This document shows positions 1 to 6,139 of a stretch of DNA of 8,413 bases, one piece after another; position 1 is the first letter of the stretch, and each line of letters opens with the position of its first letter. The notes beneath the pieces are model-generated. The model searched no databases. It saw only the letters and a program-made list of their open reading frames with translations, and was not told the DNA's origin. The stretch covers positions 1 to 8,413 of the forward strand of contig CAISGS010000341.1 in NCBI GenBank assembly GCA_903884915.1. The letters run 5' to 3'. This DNA is from an uncultured Caulobacteraceae bacterium (GTDB taxonomy: Bacteria > Pseudomonadota > Alphaproteobacteria > Caulobacterales > Caulobacteraceae). The position numbers and the translations under genes were made by a program.

Positions 1-137
1 ACCTGTTCGACAAGCAGCCTGAACCCTTTGGCGGCACCGGCGGTGCGTCGGGTGTCCCGGGTCTGTTCGGCGGCTATCCACAGGGTGACGACATTTTGGG
101 ACGTTACTTCACGGTTGGCTTCCGCATGAAGCACTAG
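1..137 (+). CDS. TonB-dependent receptor, C-terminal end (5'-truncated)
   Basis: This is the 3' end of a gene that begins before the window; the open frame starts at base 3 and stops with TAG at 135-137, giving about 44 visible residues. The tail reads LFDKQPEP, then a Gly/Pro-rich stretch, then DDILGRYFTVGFRMKH. An NLFDK-like segment followed by 'GRYF.VG.R' and a short basic-aromatic end is the usual last beta-hairpin and strand of TonB-dependent outer-membrane receptors, which import siderophores, glycans or other scarce substrates using TonB energy. The plug, TonB box and most of the barrel lie outside the window, so the substrate cannot be inferred from this piece. It lies on the same strand as the downstream quinoprotein gene but is separated from it by a strong terminator, so it is probably its own transcription unit that works with the neighbouring periplasmic enzymes. 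Confidence 0.8.
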   Translation, partial: LFDKQPEPFGGTGGASGVPGLFGGYPQGDDILGRYFTVGFRMKH

Positions 138-154
138 CCCTAACGGGTTTTTTT

Positions 155-197
155 GGCCCGATCGGCCGGCTTACTCTCAAATCTAAGCCATCGGGTC
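155..197 (+). other. Bulged hairpin in the receptor 3' UTR
   Basis: Bases 155-162 can pair with 190-197 (one G-U pair), and GGCTTA at 168-173 pairs with TAAGCC at 184-189. This gives a roughly 14-bp stem with a five-base bulge on one side. It lies just before the intrinsic terminator. It could protect the 3' end of the receptor mRNA. It was found by hand pairing only; no folding energy was calculated. Confidence 0.4.
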
Positions 198-204
198 CAA
201 AAGG

Positions 205-238
205 GGGGAGGCGCTGTAGCGCCTCCCCTTTCTATTTT
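205..238 (+). terminator. Rho-independent terminator after the TonB receptor gene
   Basis: Bases 205-214 (GGGGAGGCGC) pair perfectly with 219-228 (GCGCCTCCCC) around a TGTA loop, giving a 10-bp GC-rich stem. The stem is followed by TTTCTATTTT (229-238). This is a classic intrinsic terminator. It lies about 70 bases after the receptor stop and should isolate the quinoprotein gene at 367 from receptor transcription. An A-rich flank before the stem would give a short T-run on the other strand, so it may work in both directions. Confidence 0.85.
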
Positions 239-271
239 GGGGCCGCTCGACCCCGCAAAAAGGGGCTGCCA

Positions 272-283
272 ACGATGCATCGT
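272..283. promoter_or_regulatory. Perfect 12-bp palindrome upstream of DH1
   Basis: ACGATGCATCGT is its own reverse complement. It lies about 84 bases before the start codon at 367 and after the upstream terminator, in the only stretch that can hold the promoter of this gene. Its position suits a binding site for a dimeric regulator, but no known consensus is recognised and the role is inferred. Confidence 0.35.
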
Positions 284-303
284 CCCTCGCGCTGCGTCCA
301 AAC

Positions 304-337
304 TAGTATACAAATTTCTCAATGCCTCATTGAGGCA
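304..337 (+). promoter_or_regulatory. Putative promoter-operator region of DH1
   Basis: TAGTATACAA (304-313) is near-palindromic, contains a -10-like TATACA (307-312), and resembles the TNGT..ACNA core bound by FadR-type GntR regulators. Directly downstream are two overlapping inverted repeats: CTCAATG-cct-CATTGAG (318-334) and TGCCTCA-t-TGAGGCA (323-337). If 307-312 is a -10 box, these repeats sit at or just after the transcription start, a typical repressor position. No convincing -35 hexamer was found, so the promoter call is tentative. Confidence 0.35.
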
Positions 338-352
338 AGGGCGTTTGTCCTT

Positions 353-357
353 GGGAG
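353..357 (+). promoter_or_regulatory. Ribosome binding site of DH1
   Basis: GGGAG lies nine bases before the ATG at 367. It supports that start rather than an earlier in-frame codon, and the product then begins directly with a signal peptide. Confidence 0.6.
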
Positions 358-366
358 TTATACACT

Positions 367-2484
367 ATGAGCCGTTCGTTCTTTGCAGCCTTGATGGGCA
401 CACTCGCTTTAGCTGCGGGCTCAGCCGCCGCTCAATCGGTGGACTGGCACTTTAATGGCGGCCCCGGCGGGCAACACTATACGCCGCTCAAACAGATCAC
501 AGCGGACAATGTCCAACAGCTAAAGCCCGTGTGGAAATTCGATTTCGAGCCCGGAGGTTTGCAAGCCCAACCCCTGATGATTGGGCGGATGCTCTATGGC
601 GCGACCCCGAGTGGAAAGCTGGTTGCGCTTGATGCCGCAACCGGGGTGCTGCAGTGGACCTTTGACCCAGCCATTCCCGGCGGACAGCCCATTCGCGGGC
701 TGGTCAGCCACGGCACCGGGGCCAAGATGCGCCTTCTGTTTGGAACGCAAAACTATCTTTACGCGCTCGATGGCGTGACCGGAAAGCCGATAGCGTCCTT
801 TGGCCGTAATGGCCGGATTGACATGAATGAGAACCTACGCGGTCCAGCAGATAAGAACGGCATGTTCTTGACCTCGCCCGGTTCGGTTTACAAAGACCTC
901 TATATCGCCAGCGGCCGGGTGTCGGAGAGCACACCTGCATCACCCGGGGATATCCGTGCCTTTGATGTCCACACGGGCACGGTGCGCTGGACCTTTCATA
1001 CCATACCTCATCCCGGTGAAGTGGGGGCCGAGACCTGGCCCAAGGATGCTCATCTGACCCAGGGTGGTGCCAATGCTTGGACCGGTTCGGTCGTCGATAT
1101 AAAGCGCGGCATTGTTTTCCTCGCCACAGGGTCTGCGGCTGACGATTTCTATGGTGCGGCGAGGCATGGGTCGAACCGCTTTGCGAGTTCGTTAATCGCG
1201 TTGGATGCCAAGAGTGGAAAGCGAATTTGGGACTTCCAAGCCGTCCATCACGACATCTGGGACATGGACTTTTCCGCGCCACCGGTGCTTCTGACCGTCA
1301 TGAAAAATGGCCGCAAGATTGACGCTGTCGCGGCCTCGAACAAGCTGAGCTATGTCTATGCCTTCGAACGGGCGACGGGAAAGCCGCTCTTTCCCATTCG
1401 CGAAGTGGCCGTGCCGCCGAGCACTGTGCCGGGCGAAGTGGCTTGGCCGACGCAACCGGTTCCGACCCTGCCTCGGCCCCTGTCGAGAACCTCGGTCTCA
1501 CTCAACGATCTGACCACACGAACCGTTGCTGCCAACATCTGGGCTAGGGGGGTGTTTTCGCGCCTTAATGGCGGTGGCAAACAGTTTGCGCCCATGACCA
1601 TCGGCAAGGACACGCTGGTTTTGGCGGGTTTTACCGGCGGCGTTGAATGGGGCGGGATGGCTGCAGACCCCAAGGGTATTCTCTATGCCAATGTCACCAA
1701 TACGGCCGGCATTAGCAGCATCATCGAGTCCAGTAGTCTGTTGACTGCCGGGCTAGGGGAGGGAACCTACCGCAACCAGTGCGCCAGCTGTCATGGCGTT
1801 GATCGCAAGGGCAGTCCGCCTCTTTTTCCGTCACTAGAGGATGTAAAGGTGAACCTGTCGGACGCCGATATTACCGCCGTGATCAAAAACGGCCGTGGAC
1901 GTATGGCCGCCTTTGGCGGATTGCCAGCCAACACTGTAGCCAATGTGGTGTCCTATTTGGCAACGGGTAAGGATTTGCCCGGTACTGAGCGCCCGCCGAT
2001 ATCGCTGCAGGGGCGGCTTGCACCGTCTCAAACCCAATATACCTCGACTGGAAACCGTAACTTTGTCGATCCCGATGGCTATCCCGGTGTGAAGCCTCCA
2101 TGGGGCACTTTAAACGCTATCGATATGAGCACGGGCCAGTACCTTTGGACGGTTCCCTTTGGCGTGACCGGCAAGATGGGGCCTGAATTTGGCGGCAGCA
2201 ATACCGGGGGCGCGGTCATTACCGGCAGTGGCTTGATGTTCATTGGCGCAACGGCAGATCGCAAGCTTCACGCCTACGACACAAAGACCGGAAAGCTGCT
2301 TTGGGAGACGACTTTGACCGCTCCGGCACAGGCCACGCCCGCAGTCTATGCTGTTGATGGGCGTCAGTATGTGGTGATCGCAGGCAGTGCGCGAGCAGGC
2401 CGAGCAATGGGCCAGGACAATTCTCAAGCCATTACAGATGGCCGTCCAGCGGGAGGCTATTTCGCCTTCGCCCTGCCTCGATAG
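367..2484 (+). CDS. PQQ-dependent dehydrogenase with internal cytochrome c domain (quinohemoprotein, glucose/polyol type) - DH1
   Basis: A periplasmic quinoprotein of 705 residues that should oxidise a sugar, polyol or cyclic alcohol with pyrroloquinoline quinone. Residues 1-22 form a Sec signal peptide ending AAA before Q23. The propeller shows repeated tryptophan-docking segments such as LDAATGVLQW, FDVHTGTVRW and LDAKSGKRIW. It also has the SPGDIRAF stretch and the HHDIWDMD block (W298-D301) followed by K326, which match the Asp and Lys region of membrane glucose dehydrogenases. A class I cytochrome c domain is inserted at about 460-534, with heme motif CASCH (C472, C475, H476) and probable axial Met513 in RMAAFG. 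The propeller then resumes from about 565, with NAIDMSTGQYLW and a GATADRKLHAYD closing blade. There are no membrane helices after the leader. It can therefore pass electrons from PQQ to its own heme. It is more distant from the two paralogs downstream. Class is confident; substrate is not. Confidence 0.9.
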   Translation: MSRSFFAALMGTLALAAGSAAAQSVDWHFNGGPGGQHYTPLKQITADNVQQLKPVWKFDFEPGGLQAQPLMIGRMLYGATPSGKLVALDAATGVLQWTFDPAIPGGQPIRGLVSHGTGAKMRLLFGTQNYLYALDGVTGKPIASFGRNGRIDMNENLRGPADKNGMFLTSPGSVYKDLYIASGRVSESTPASPGDIRAFDVHTGTVRWTFHTIPHPGEVGAETWPKDAHLTQGGANAWTGSVVDIKRGIVFLATGSAADDFYGAARHGSNRFASSLIALDAKSGKRIWDFQAVHHDIWDMDFSAPPVLLTVMKNGRKIDAVAASNKLSYVYAFERATGKPLFPIREVAVPPSTVPGEVAWPTQPVPTLPRPLSRTSVSLNDLTTRTVAANIWARGVFSRLNGGGKQFAPMTIGKDTLVLAGFTGGVEWGGMAADPKGILYANVTNTAGISSIIESSSLLTAGLGEGTYRNQCASCHGVDRKGSPPLFPSLEDVKVNLSDADITAVIKNGRGRMAAFGGLPANTVANVVSYLATGKDLPGTERPPISLQGRLAPSQTQYTSTGNRNFVDPDGYPGVKPPWGTLNAIDMSTGQYLWTVPFGVTGKMGPEFGGSNTGGAVITGSGLMFIGATADRKLHAYDTKTGKLLWETTLTAPAQATPAVYAVDGRQYVVIAGSARAGRAMGQDNSQAITDGRPAGGYFAFALPR

Positions 2485-2499
2485 TGAGGCAGGGACGAA
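2467..2499. terminator. Bidirectional hairpin between convergent genes, overlapping the DH1 stop
   Basis: CCCTGCCTC (2471-2479) pairs perfectly with GAGGCAGGG (2486-2494) around a six-base loop. Outer arms TTCG (2467-2470) and CGAA (2496-2499) extend it past one unpaired base. The DH1 stop codon TAG (2482-2484) lies in the loop. There is no T-tract on either side, so it is not a standard intrinsic terminator. Its place between two convergent genes suggests transcript-end protection or attenuation for both. Confidence 0.5.
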
Positions 2500-2515
2500 C
2501 CTTTGGGTGGAGGTC

Positions 2516-3685
2516 TTATCGTTTGTCGGTCGTAAATCCGAAAATTGTGGTCGATCGGAAGGTTTCACCCGGCCGCAAGATCGTCGTCGGTAGGCCCGGA
2601 AGATTGGGACTGTCCGGTAGATGCTGGGTTTCCAAGGCGACGGTAGGGCCCTGCACGAAGGGTTTACCCGCATCGCTCACTAGACCGGCTCGCGCTCCGG
2701 CGGGGGTATAGACCTGCATGGTCGGTTCGGTTGTTCGAAGTTCTAACACGCGGCCGCTGGCCGGATCGTGAAGGCGCGCTGCAACCCTATCCAATCGGTT
2801 AAGACCCTTGCGAATGACGAAGGAGTGGTCATAGCCCAGAACCTTACCGCTTGGTGCCGGGGGCAAGTTGGGCCCTGGCGTTGAAAAGGCCGGATCGGTT
2901 GCCGCCGCGATGCGCTCGGCTAACAATGTGGGCTTGGTTAGATCAAAGGCCGTGCCCTTGACGTCTATCATCTCGCCGGTCGGAACGGAGTCCGCATCCT
3001 TGACCGCAACCTGGTCGGCCATGACCTGAAGGTCGTGGGTATAGATGGGCGTCGTGCTATTGCCGTTTAAATTGAAATAGATGTGGTTCGTCAGGTTAAT
3101 GACCGTGGCCTTATCGGTCATTGCTTCAAAATCGAGCCGCAGGGCATTGTCATTGGTAAAGCGATAGGTTGCCTTGACCTTCAAATGACCCGGGAAGCCT
3201 TGATCCCCGTCCGGACTGTCTAAGGTAAGGGAGACGGTCGGCCCGTCCTTCTTGTTGATCGGCAAGGCCGTCCAGACACGGCGCGTATAGGCAATGGCAC
3301 CGCCGTGAATGGTCACACCCTTGGCATTGGGCTGCAGCGGATAGTGGACGCCATCAAGCGTAAATCCATTGCGCAGGCGGTTGGCATAGCGACCGACGAT
3401 CGAGTTGGCGTGACCCATGGTTTCCCAACCAGCCAGATCGGACATGCTCATTACCACGTTGCCCAGCTGGCCGTTGCGGTCCGGAACGCGGATAGCGGCC
3501 ACAGCACCGCCATAGTCTAGGATCGTTGCGCTCGCGCCCTTGTCGTTCAGCAAGGTGAAGGATCGAACCGGTTGTCCGTCTTTGGTCACACCATAGTTGG
3601 CGACCTGGACCTCGCCCGCAGATGCACTAGACCCCAACAGGGCCGCAGCACTCGCCAATAGCCATAGTCTAGACCTCGACCACAT
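2516..3685 (-). CDS. Secreted galactose mutarotase / aldose 1-epimerase
   Basis: A protein of 389 residues that interconverts alpha and beta anomers of aldoses. Residues 1-23 form a Sec signal peptide ending ASA before GEV, so it should act in the periplasm, unlike the cytoplasmic E. coli GalM. Family landmarks are NSIVGRYANRL (94-104), VTIHGG with H127, LTNHIYFNLNG with H201, GYDHSF with D286, and VALETQHLPDSPN with E352. The two histidines and the glutamate occupy the places of the family's catalytic acid/base residues, and the length suits a family member plus a leader. The start is supported by GGGGAG (minus strand, 3698-3693) seven bases before the ATG. It converges on DH1 with 31 bases between the stops, and diverges from DH2. 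PQQ glucose dehydrogenases prefer one anomer, so a periplasmic mutarotase beside them makes biochemical sense (inference). Confidence 0.92.
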   Translation of the reverse strand: MWSRSRLWLLASAAALLGSSASAGEVQVANYGVTKDGQPVRSFTLLNDKGASATILDYGGAVAAIRVPDRNGQLGNVVMSMSDLAGWETMGHANSIVGRYANRLRNGFTLDGVHYPLQPNAKGVTIHGGAIAYTRRVWTALPINKKDGPTVSLTLDSPDGDQGFPGHLKVKATYRFTNDNALRLDFEAMTDKATVINLTNHIYFNLNGNSTTPIYTHDLQVMADQVAVKDADSVPTGEMIDVKGTAFDLTKPTLLAERIAAATDPAFSTPGPNLPPAPSGKVLGYDHSFVIRKGLNRLDRVAARLHDPASGRVLELRTTEPTMQVYTPAGARAGLVSDAGKPFVQGPTVALETQHLPDSPNLPGLPTTILRPGETFRSTTIFGFTTDKR

Positions 3686-3880
3686 GTGCGATCTCCCCGC
3701 TTAGAACTGTATGCAACCTCACTTGAACGCCGAGGCTTATTGTTTGTGAAACAACCATCTTCATCCAATCGGAGCTGCCCTTCGAGCCCCATGTTGTCAA
3801 GGAAACAATAGCCAAAAAATTGGTCATAATTCAAAGGGTGAGAGGCCATTGGCCCTGTGGTCTTCTTGCATACAATGACA

Positions 3881-3910
3881 TTGACGGTCGCCGTTATAGC
3901 GCCCTACTGT
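3881..3910 (+). promoter_or_regulatory. Candidate promoter of the DH2-cupin-DH3 operon
   Basis: TTGACG (3881-3886) matches a -35 box well. TACTGT (3905-3910), 18 bases later, is only a weak -10 match. The TTGCATACAA element (3866-3875) lies directly upstream, where an activator or repressor could act. This is the best -35-like site between the divergent genes, but the -10 is poor. Confidence 0.35.
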
Positions 3911-3973
3911 TTGCGCGATAAACGCAGTTAGAAGGTCGCCGCCAGTGTTTTGGCCTCAGCATGCGTGATGGAT

Positions 3974-3980
3974 GAGGGAG
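3974..3980 (+). promoter_or_regulatory. Ribosome binding site that fixes the DH2 start
   Basis: GAGGGAG lies eight bases before the ATG at 3989. An in-frame TTG at 3950 and an ATG at 3968 would put this purine tract inside the gene. A similar GAGGGAGAC precedes the paralog DH3 at 7167-7175, which supports the same start logic in both genes. Confidence 0.7.
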
Positions 3981-3988
3981 ACGACCGA

Positions 3989-6124
3989 ATGGGGCATGTT
4001 TCACGGCGCAGTCTGTTGCACGCTTCGGTGGCGACCTCAGCTCTGGCGCTCTGTGGTCTTTCGACAGTTTCGGTTTCTGCTCAATCTACCGATCTGGCCA
4101 ATACGGAATGGCGCAGCAATGGCGGTGATCTGGCCTATACGCGTTATGCTCCCCTGACCCAGATTAATGCTGACAATTTCTCGAAGCTTCAGGTCGCGTG
4201 GCGATTTCGAACCGACGCCCTAGGTCCCTCGCGCGAAAACAATCTTGAAGCCACGCCGCTGATCGTAAAGGGGCGGCTCTATATGACCGCTGGCACACGC
4301 CGCGATGTGGTTTGTCTCGATGCCACGACCGGAGAACTGCTCTGGATCTATCGCTTGGATGAAGGCGCGCGGGCCCGTAATGCGCCGCGCCAACTGTCAG
4401 GTCGCGGCGTTGGCTATTGGGCCGAAGGAGACAAGGAGCGGATCATCTTCGTGACCATCGGCTATCAGATGGTTTCGCTTGATGCCAAGACAGGGCTGCC
4501 GGACCCGGACTTTGGGAACAAGGGCATTGTCGATCTAAAACAGAATATTGATCAGGAACTTGATCTGGATACGGCGGACATTGGCCTGCATACGGCACCC
4601 ACCATCGCCAAGGGTGTCATCATCATTGGCGCAGCCCATACCGCGGGCAACACACCCAAGGTCCGCAAAAATGCCAAGGGCTATGTTCGAGGCTTCGACG
4701 CAAAGACTGGTAAGAGGTTATGGATCTTCCATACCATTCCGCAGAAGGGTGAGTTTGGTTACGACACGTGGCTCAAACCCGGTTCAGCCGAAGATGCGGG
4801 CAATACGGGTGACTGGGCCCAGATCTCAGCGGACGAAGAGCTTGGCCTTGCCTATCTGGGTGTTGAAATGCCCACTGGCGATCAGATGGGGATCTACCAT
4901 CCTGGAAATAGCCTCTTTAGTGAATCGATTGTCGCGGTCGACATTCTGACAGGACAGCGCAAGTGGCACTACCAAATGGTCCATCACGGCCTTTGGGATT
5001 ATGATGTGCCTTGCGCTGGCATCCTTTGCGACATTCCGCATAATGGGAAAACCATTAAGGCGATTGCCCAGCCAACCAAGCAAGGCTTCCTGTTCGTGCT
5101 GGATCGTCAAACGGGCGTTCCAGTTTGGCCAATCATCGAAAAGAAGGTCGCCAAGGGTAATGTTCCGGGCGAATGGTATGCGCCAACCCAGCCCTTCCCT
5201 TCCAAGCCGCCAGCCTTTGATCGTCAGGGCACTGGACTGGATGATCTGATCGACTTTACGCCGGAGCTAAGGGCCAAGGCTGTTGAGATCGCCAAGCACT
5301 ACAAGCTTGGTCCACTCTATACGCCGCCGGTTCTATCCTCCCTTGAGGCAACTTGGGGTGTGCTCAATCTGCCGGGCTACACAGGCGGTGCAAACTGGCC
5401 GGGCGGTGCCTATGACCCTGAAACCCATCGTGTATTCCTCTATTCTCAGACAACCTTCCTGTCGCCCGGCAGTATCGTACCCAACTCCAATACAGACATT
5501 TCTGATTTTGAATATGTTCATGCCAATCCAGGAGCCGGCGTGCGCCGTCAGCGGGCAATGGGTGCTCAGGCCGATGATGCCGAGGGCTCTGGCGGTGAAG
5601 GTGGGGGGGGATCTCGTGCGTCGAGCACAAACCCAAGCGGCGAACCGCGTCCTGGTCAATTGACCGTCGACGGTCTTCCGATGGTCAAGCCACCTTACGG
5701 GCGTGTGACCGCTATTGATCTGGAACAGGGTACCATCGCGTGGCAAGTGGCCCATGGTGAAACGCCCGATAATATCCGCAATAACCCCGCCCTTAAGGGT
5801 TTGAAGATCCCGCGTACGGGCCAAGTCGGCAAGGCCGGAGGCATGGTCACCAAGACCCTCTTTATCATTGGCGATAGTGGTGGCTTTACCGATGAGACGG
5901 GACGCAAGGGTGCGCGTCTGAGAGCCTATGACAAGGACACCGGAGAGGAGCGGGGGGCCGTTTACATCCCCGCCGCCCAGACCGGTTCGCCCATCACCTA
6001 TATGCTCAAGGGGCGCCAATATGTGGCGGTCGCCGTCGGCGGCAGTAATGGCAATGGCGCCGAACTGATTGTCTTCAGATTGCCGGCCAACCTCGTCGAT
6101 CAGCCGCGCGCCACAAACGGTTAA
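3989..6124 (+). CDS. PQQ-dependent dehydrogenase without heme domain, Tat leader - DH2
   Basis: A quinoprotein of 711 residues of the glucose/quinate dehydrogenase class, exported to the periplasm. The frame is open from a TTG at 3950, but the ATG at 3989 has the good ribosome site and gives a proper leader. That leader is MGHVSRRSLLHA, a hydrophobic core, then VSA before Q32, with a twin-arginine pattern that suggests export after folding. Propeller blades show LDATTGELLW, FDAKTGKRLW and VDILTGQRKW. The active-site block is HHGLWDYD (W336, D337, D339) followed by K364. C342 and C347 next to it are shared with DH3 but absent from DH1. There is no CXXCH. Where DH1 carries its cytochrome, this protein has a Gly/Ser-rich linker (about 522-550) encoded partly by a run of eight G. 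It therefore needs an external electron acceptor. It is probably first gene of an operon, 15 bases before the cupin gene. Substrate unknown. Confidence 0.9.
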   Translation: MGHVSRRSLLHASVATSALALCGLSTVSVSAQSTDLANTEWRSNGGDLAYTRYAPLTQINADNFSKLQVAWRFRTDALGPSRENNLEATPLIVKGRLYMTAGTRRDVVCLDATTGELLWIYRLDEGARARNAPRQLSGRGVGYWAEGDKERIIFVTIGYQMVSLDAKTGLPDPDFGNKGIVDLKQNIDQELDLDTADIGLHTAPTIAKGVIIIGAAHTAGNTPKVRKNAKGYVRGFDAKTGKRLWIFHTIPQKGEFGYDTWLKPGSAEDAGNTGDWAQISADEELGLAYLGVEMPTGDQMGIYHPGNSLFSESIVAVDILTGQRKWHYQMVHHGLWDYDVPCAGILCDIPHNGKTIKAIAQPTKQGFLFVLDRQTGVPVWPIIEKKVAKGNVPGEWYAPTQPFPSKPPAFDRQGTGLDDLIDFTPELRAKAVEIAKHYKLGPLYTPPVLSSLEATWGVLNLPGYTGGANWPGGAYDPETHRVFLYSQTTFLSPGSIVPNSNTDISDFEYVHANPGAGVRRQRAMGAQADDAEGSGGEGGGGSRASSTNPSGEPRPGQLTVDGLPMVKPPYGRVTAIDLEQGTIAWQVAHGETPDNIRNNPALKGLKIPRTGQVGKAGGMVTKTLFIIGDSGGFTDETGRKGARLRAYDKDTGEERGAVYIPAAQTGSPITYMLKGRQYVAVAVGGSNGNGAELIVFRLPANLVDQPRATNG
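5603..5610 (+). repeat. Homopolymer of eight G inside DH2
   Basis: Eight consecutive G encode part of the Gly-rich linker at about residues 539-541. Such tracts can slip in replication. Loss of one G would move translation into a frame that stops at the TGA at 5661-5663, truncating DH2 before its last propeller blades. Confidence 0.9.
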
Positions 6125-6126
6125 AC

Positions 6127-6132
6127 AGGAGA
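6127..6132 (+). promoter_or_regulatory. Ribosome binding site of the cupin gene
   Basis: AGGAGA starts three bases after the DH2 stop and lies seven bases before the ATG at 6140. It supports that start over the ATG at 6134. The close spacing argues for a shared transcript with DH2. Confidence 0.7.
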
Positions 6133-6139
6133 CGATGAG

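Larger units (their letters stand above)
3686..3988. promoter_or_regulatory. Divergent regulatory region between the mutarotase and the DH2 operon
   Basis: These 303 bases hold no credible gene and must contain both divergent promoters. Visible elements are: TGTATGCAA at 3708-3716 and its reverse complement TTGCATACA at 3866-3874; the inverted repeat TTGTTT-gtg-AAACAA at 3740-3754; a related AAACAATAGCC at 3803-3813, which is the reverse complement of GGCTTATTGTTT at 3734-3745 apart from one base; and CCAA-aaaa-TTGG at 3812-3823. Together they suggest one or more dimeric regulators acting on both directions. No known operator is confidently recognised. Confidence 0.5.

Noticed and set aside
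136..154. A possible terminator directly after the receptor stop: CCC-taac-GGG followed by seven T.
   Set aside because: Only three GC pairs plus weak neighbours. The hairpin at 205-238 is far stronger, so this was not listed separately, though it may contribute.
153..455. A 100-codon plus-strand open frame running over the terminator into DH1.
   Set aside because: It reads through a strong terminator hairpin and overlaps the DH1 signal peptide in another frame; no domain.
704..1282. A 192-codon minus-strand open frame inside DH1.
   Set aside because: Antisense to the propeller region, with Arg/His/Ser/Pro-rich composition and no domain.
2110..2673. A 187-codon minus-strand open frame across the end of DH1 and the end of the mutarotase.
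   Set aside because: It overlaps both convergent genes and their hairpin and has no recognisable domain; a shadow frame.
4052..4054. A lipoprotein cysteine in the DH2 leader (LALCGL).
   Set aside because: The residue before Cys is Leu, not Gly, Ala or Ser, so the lipobox is poor; a VSA-type cut further on fits better.
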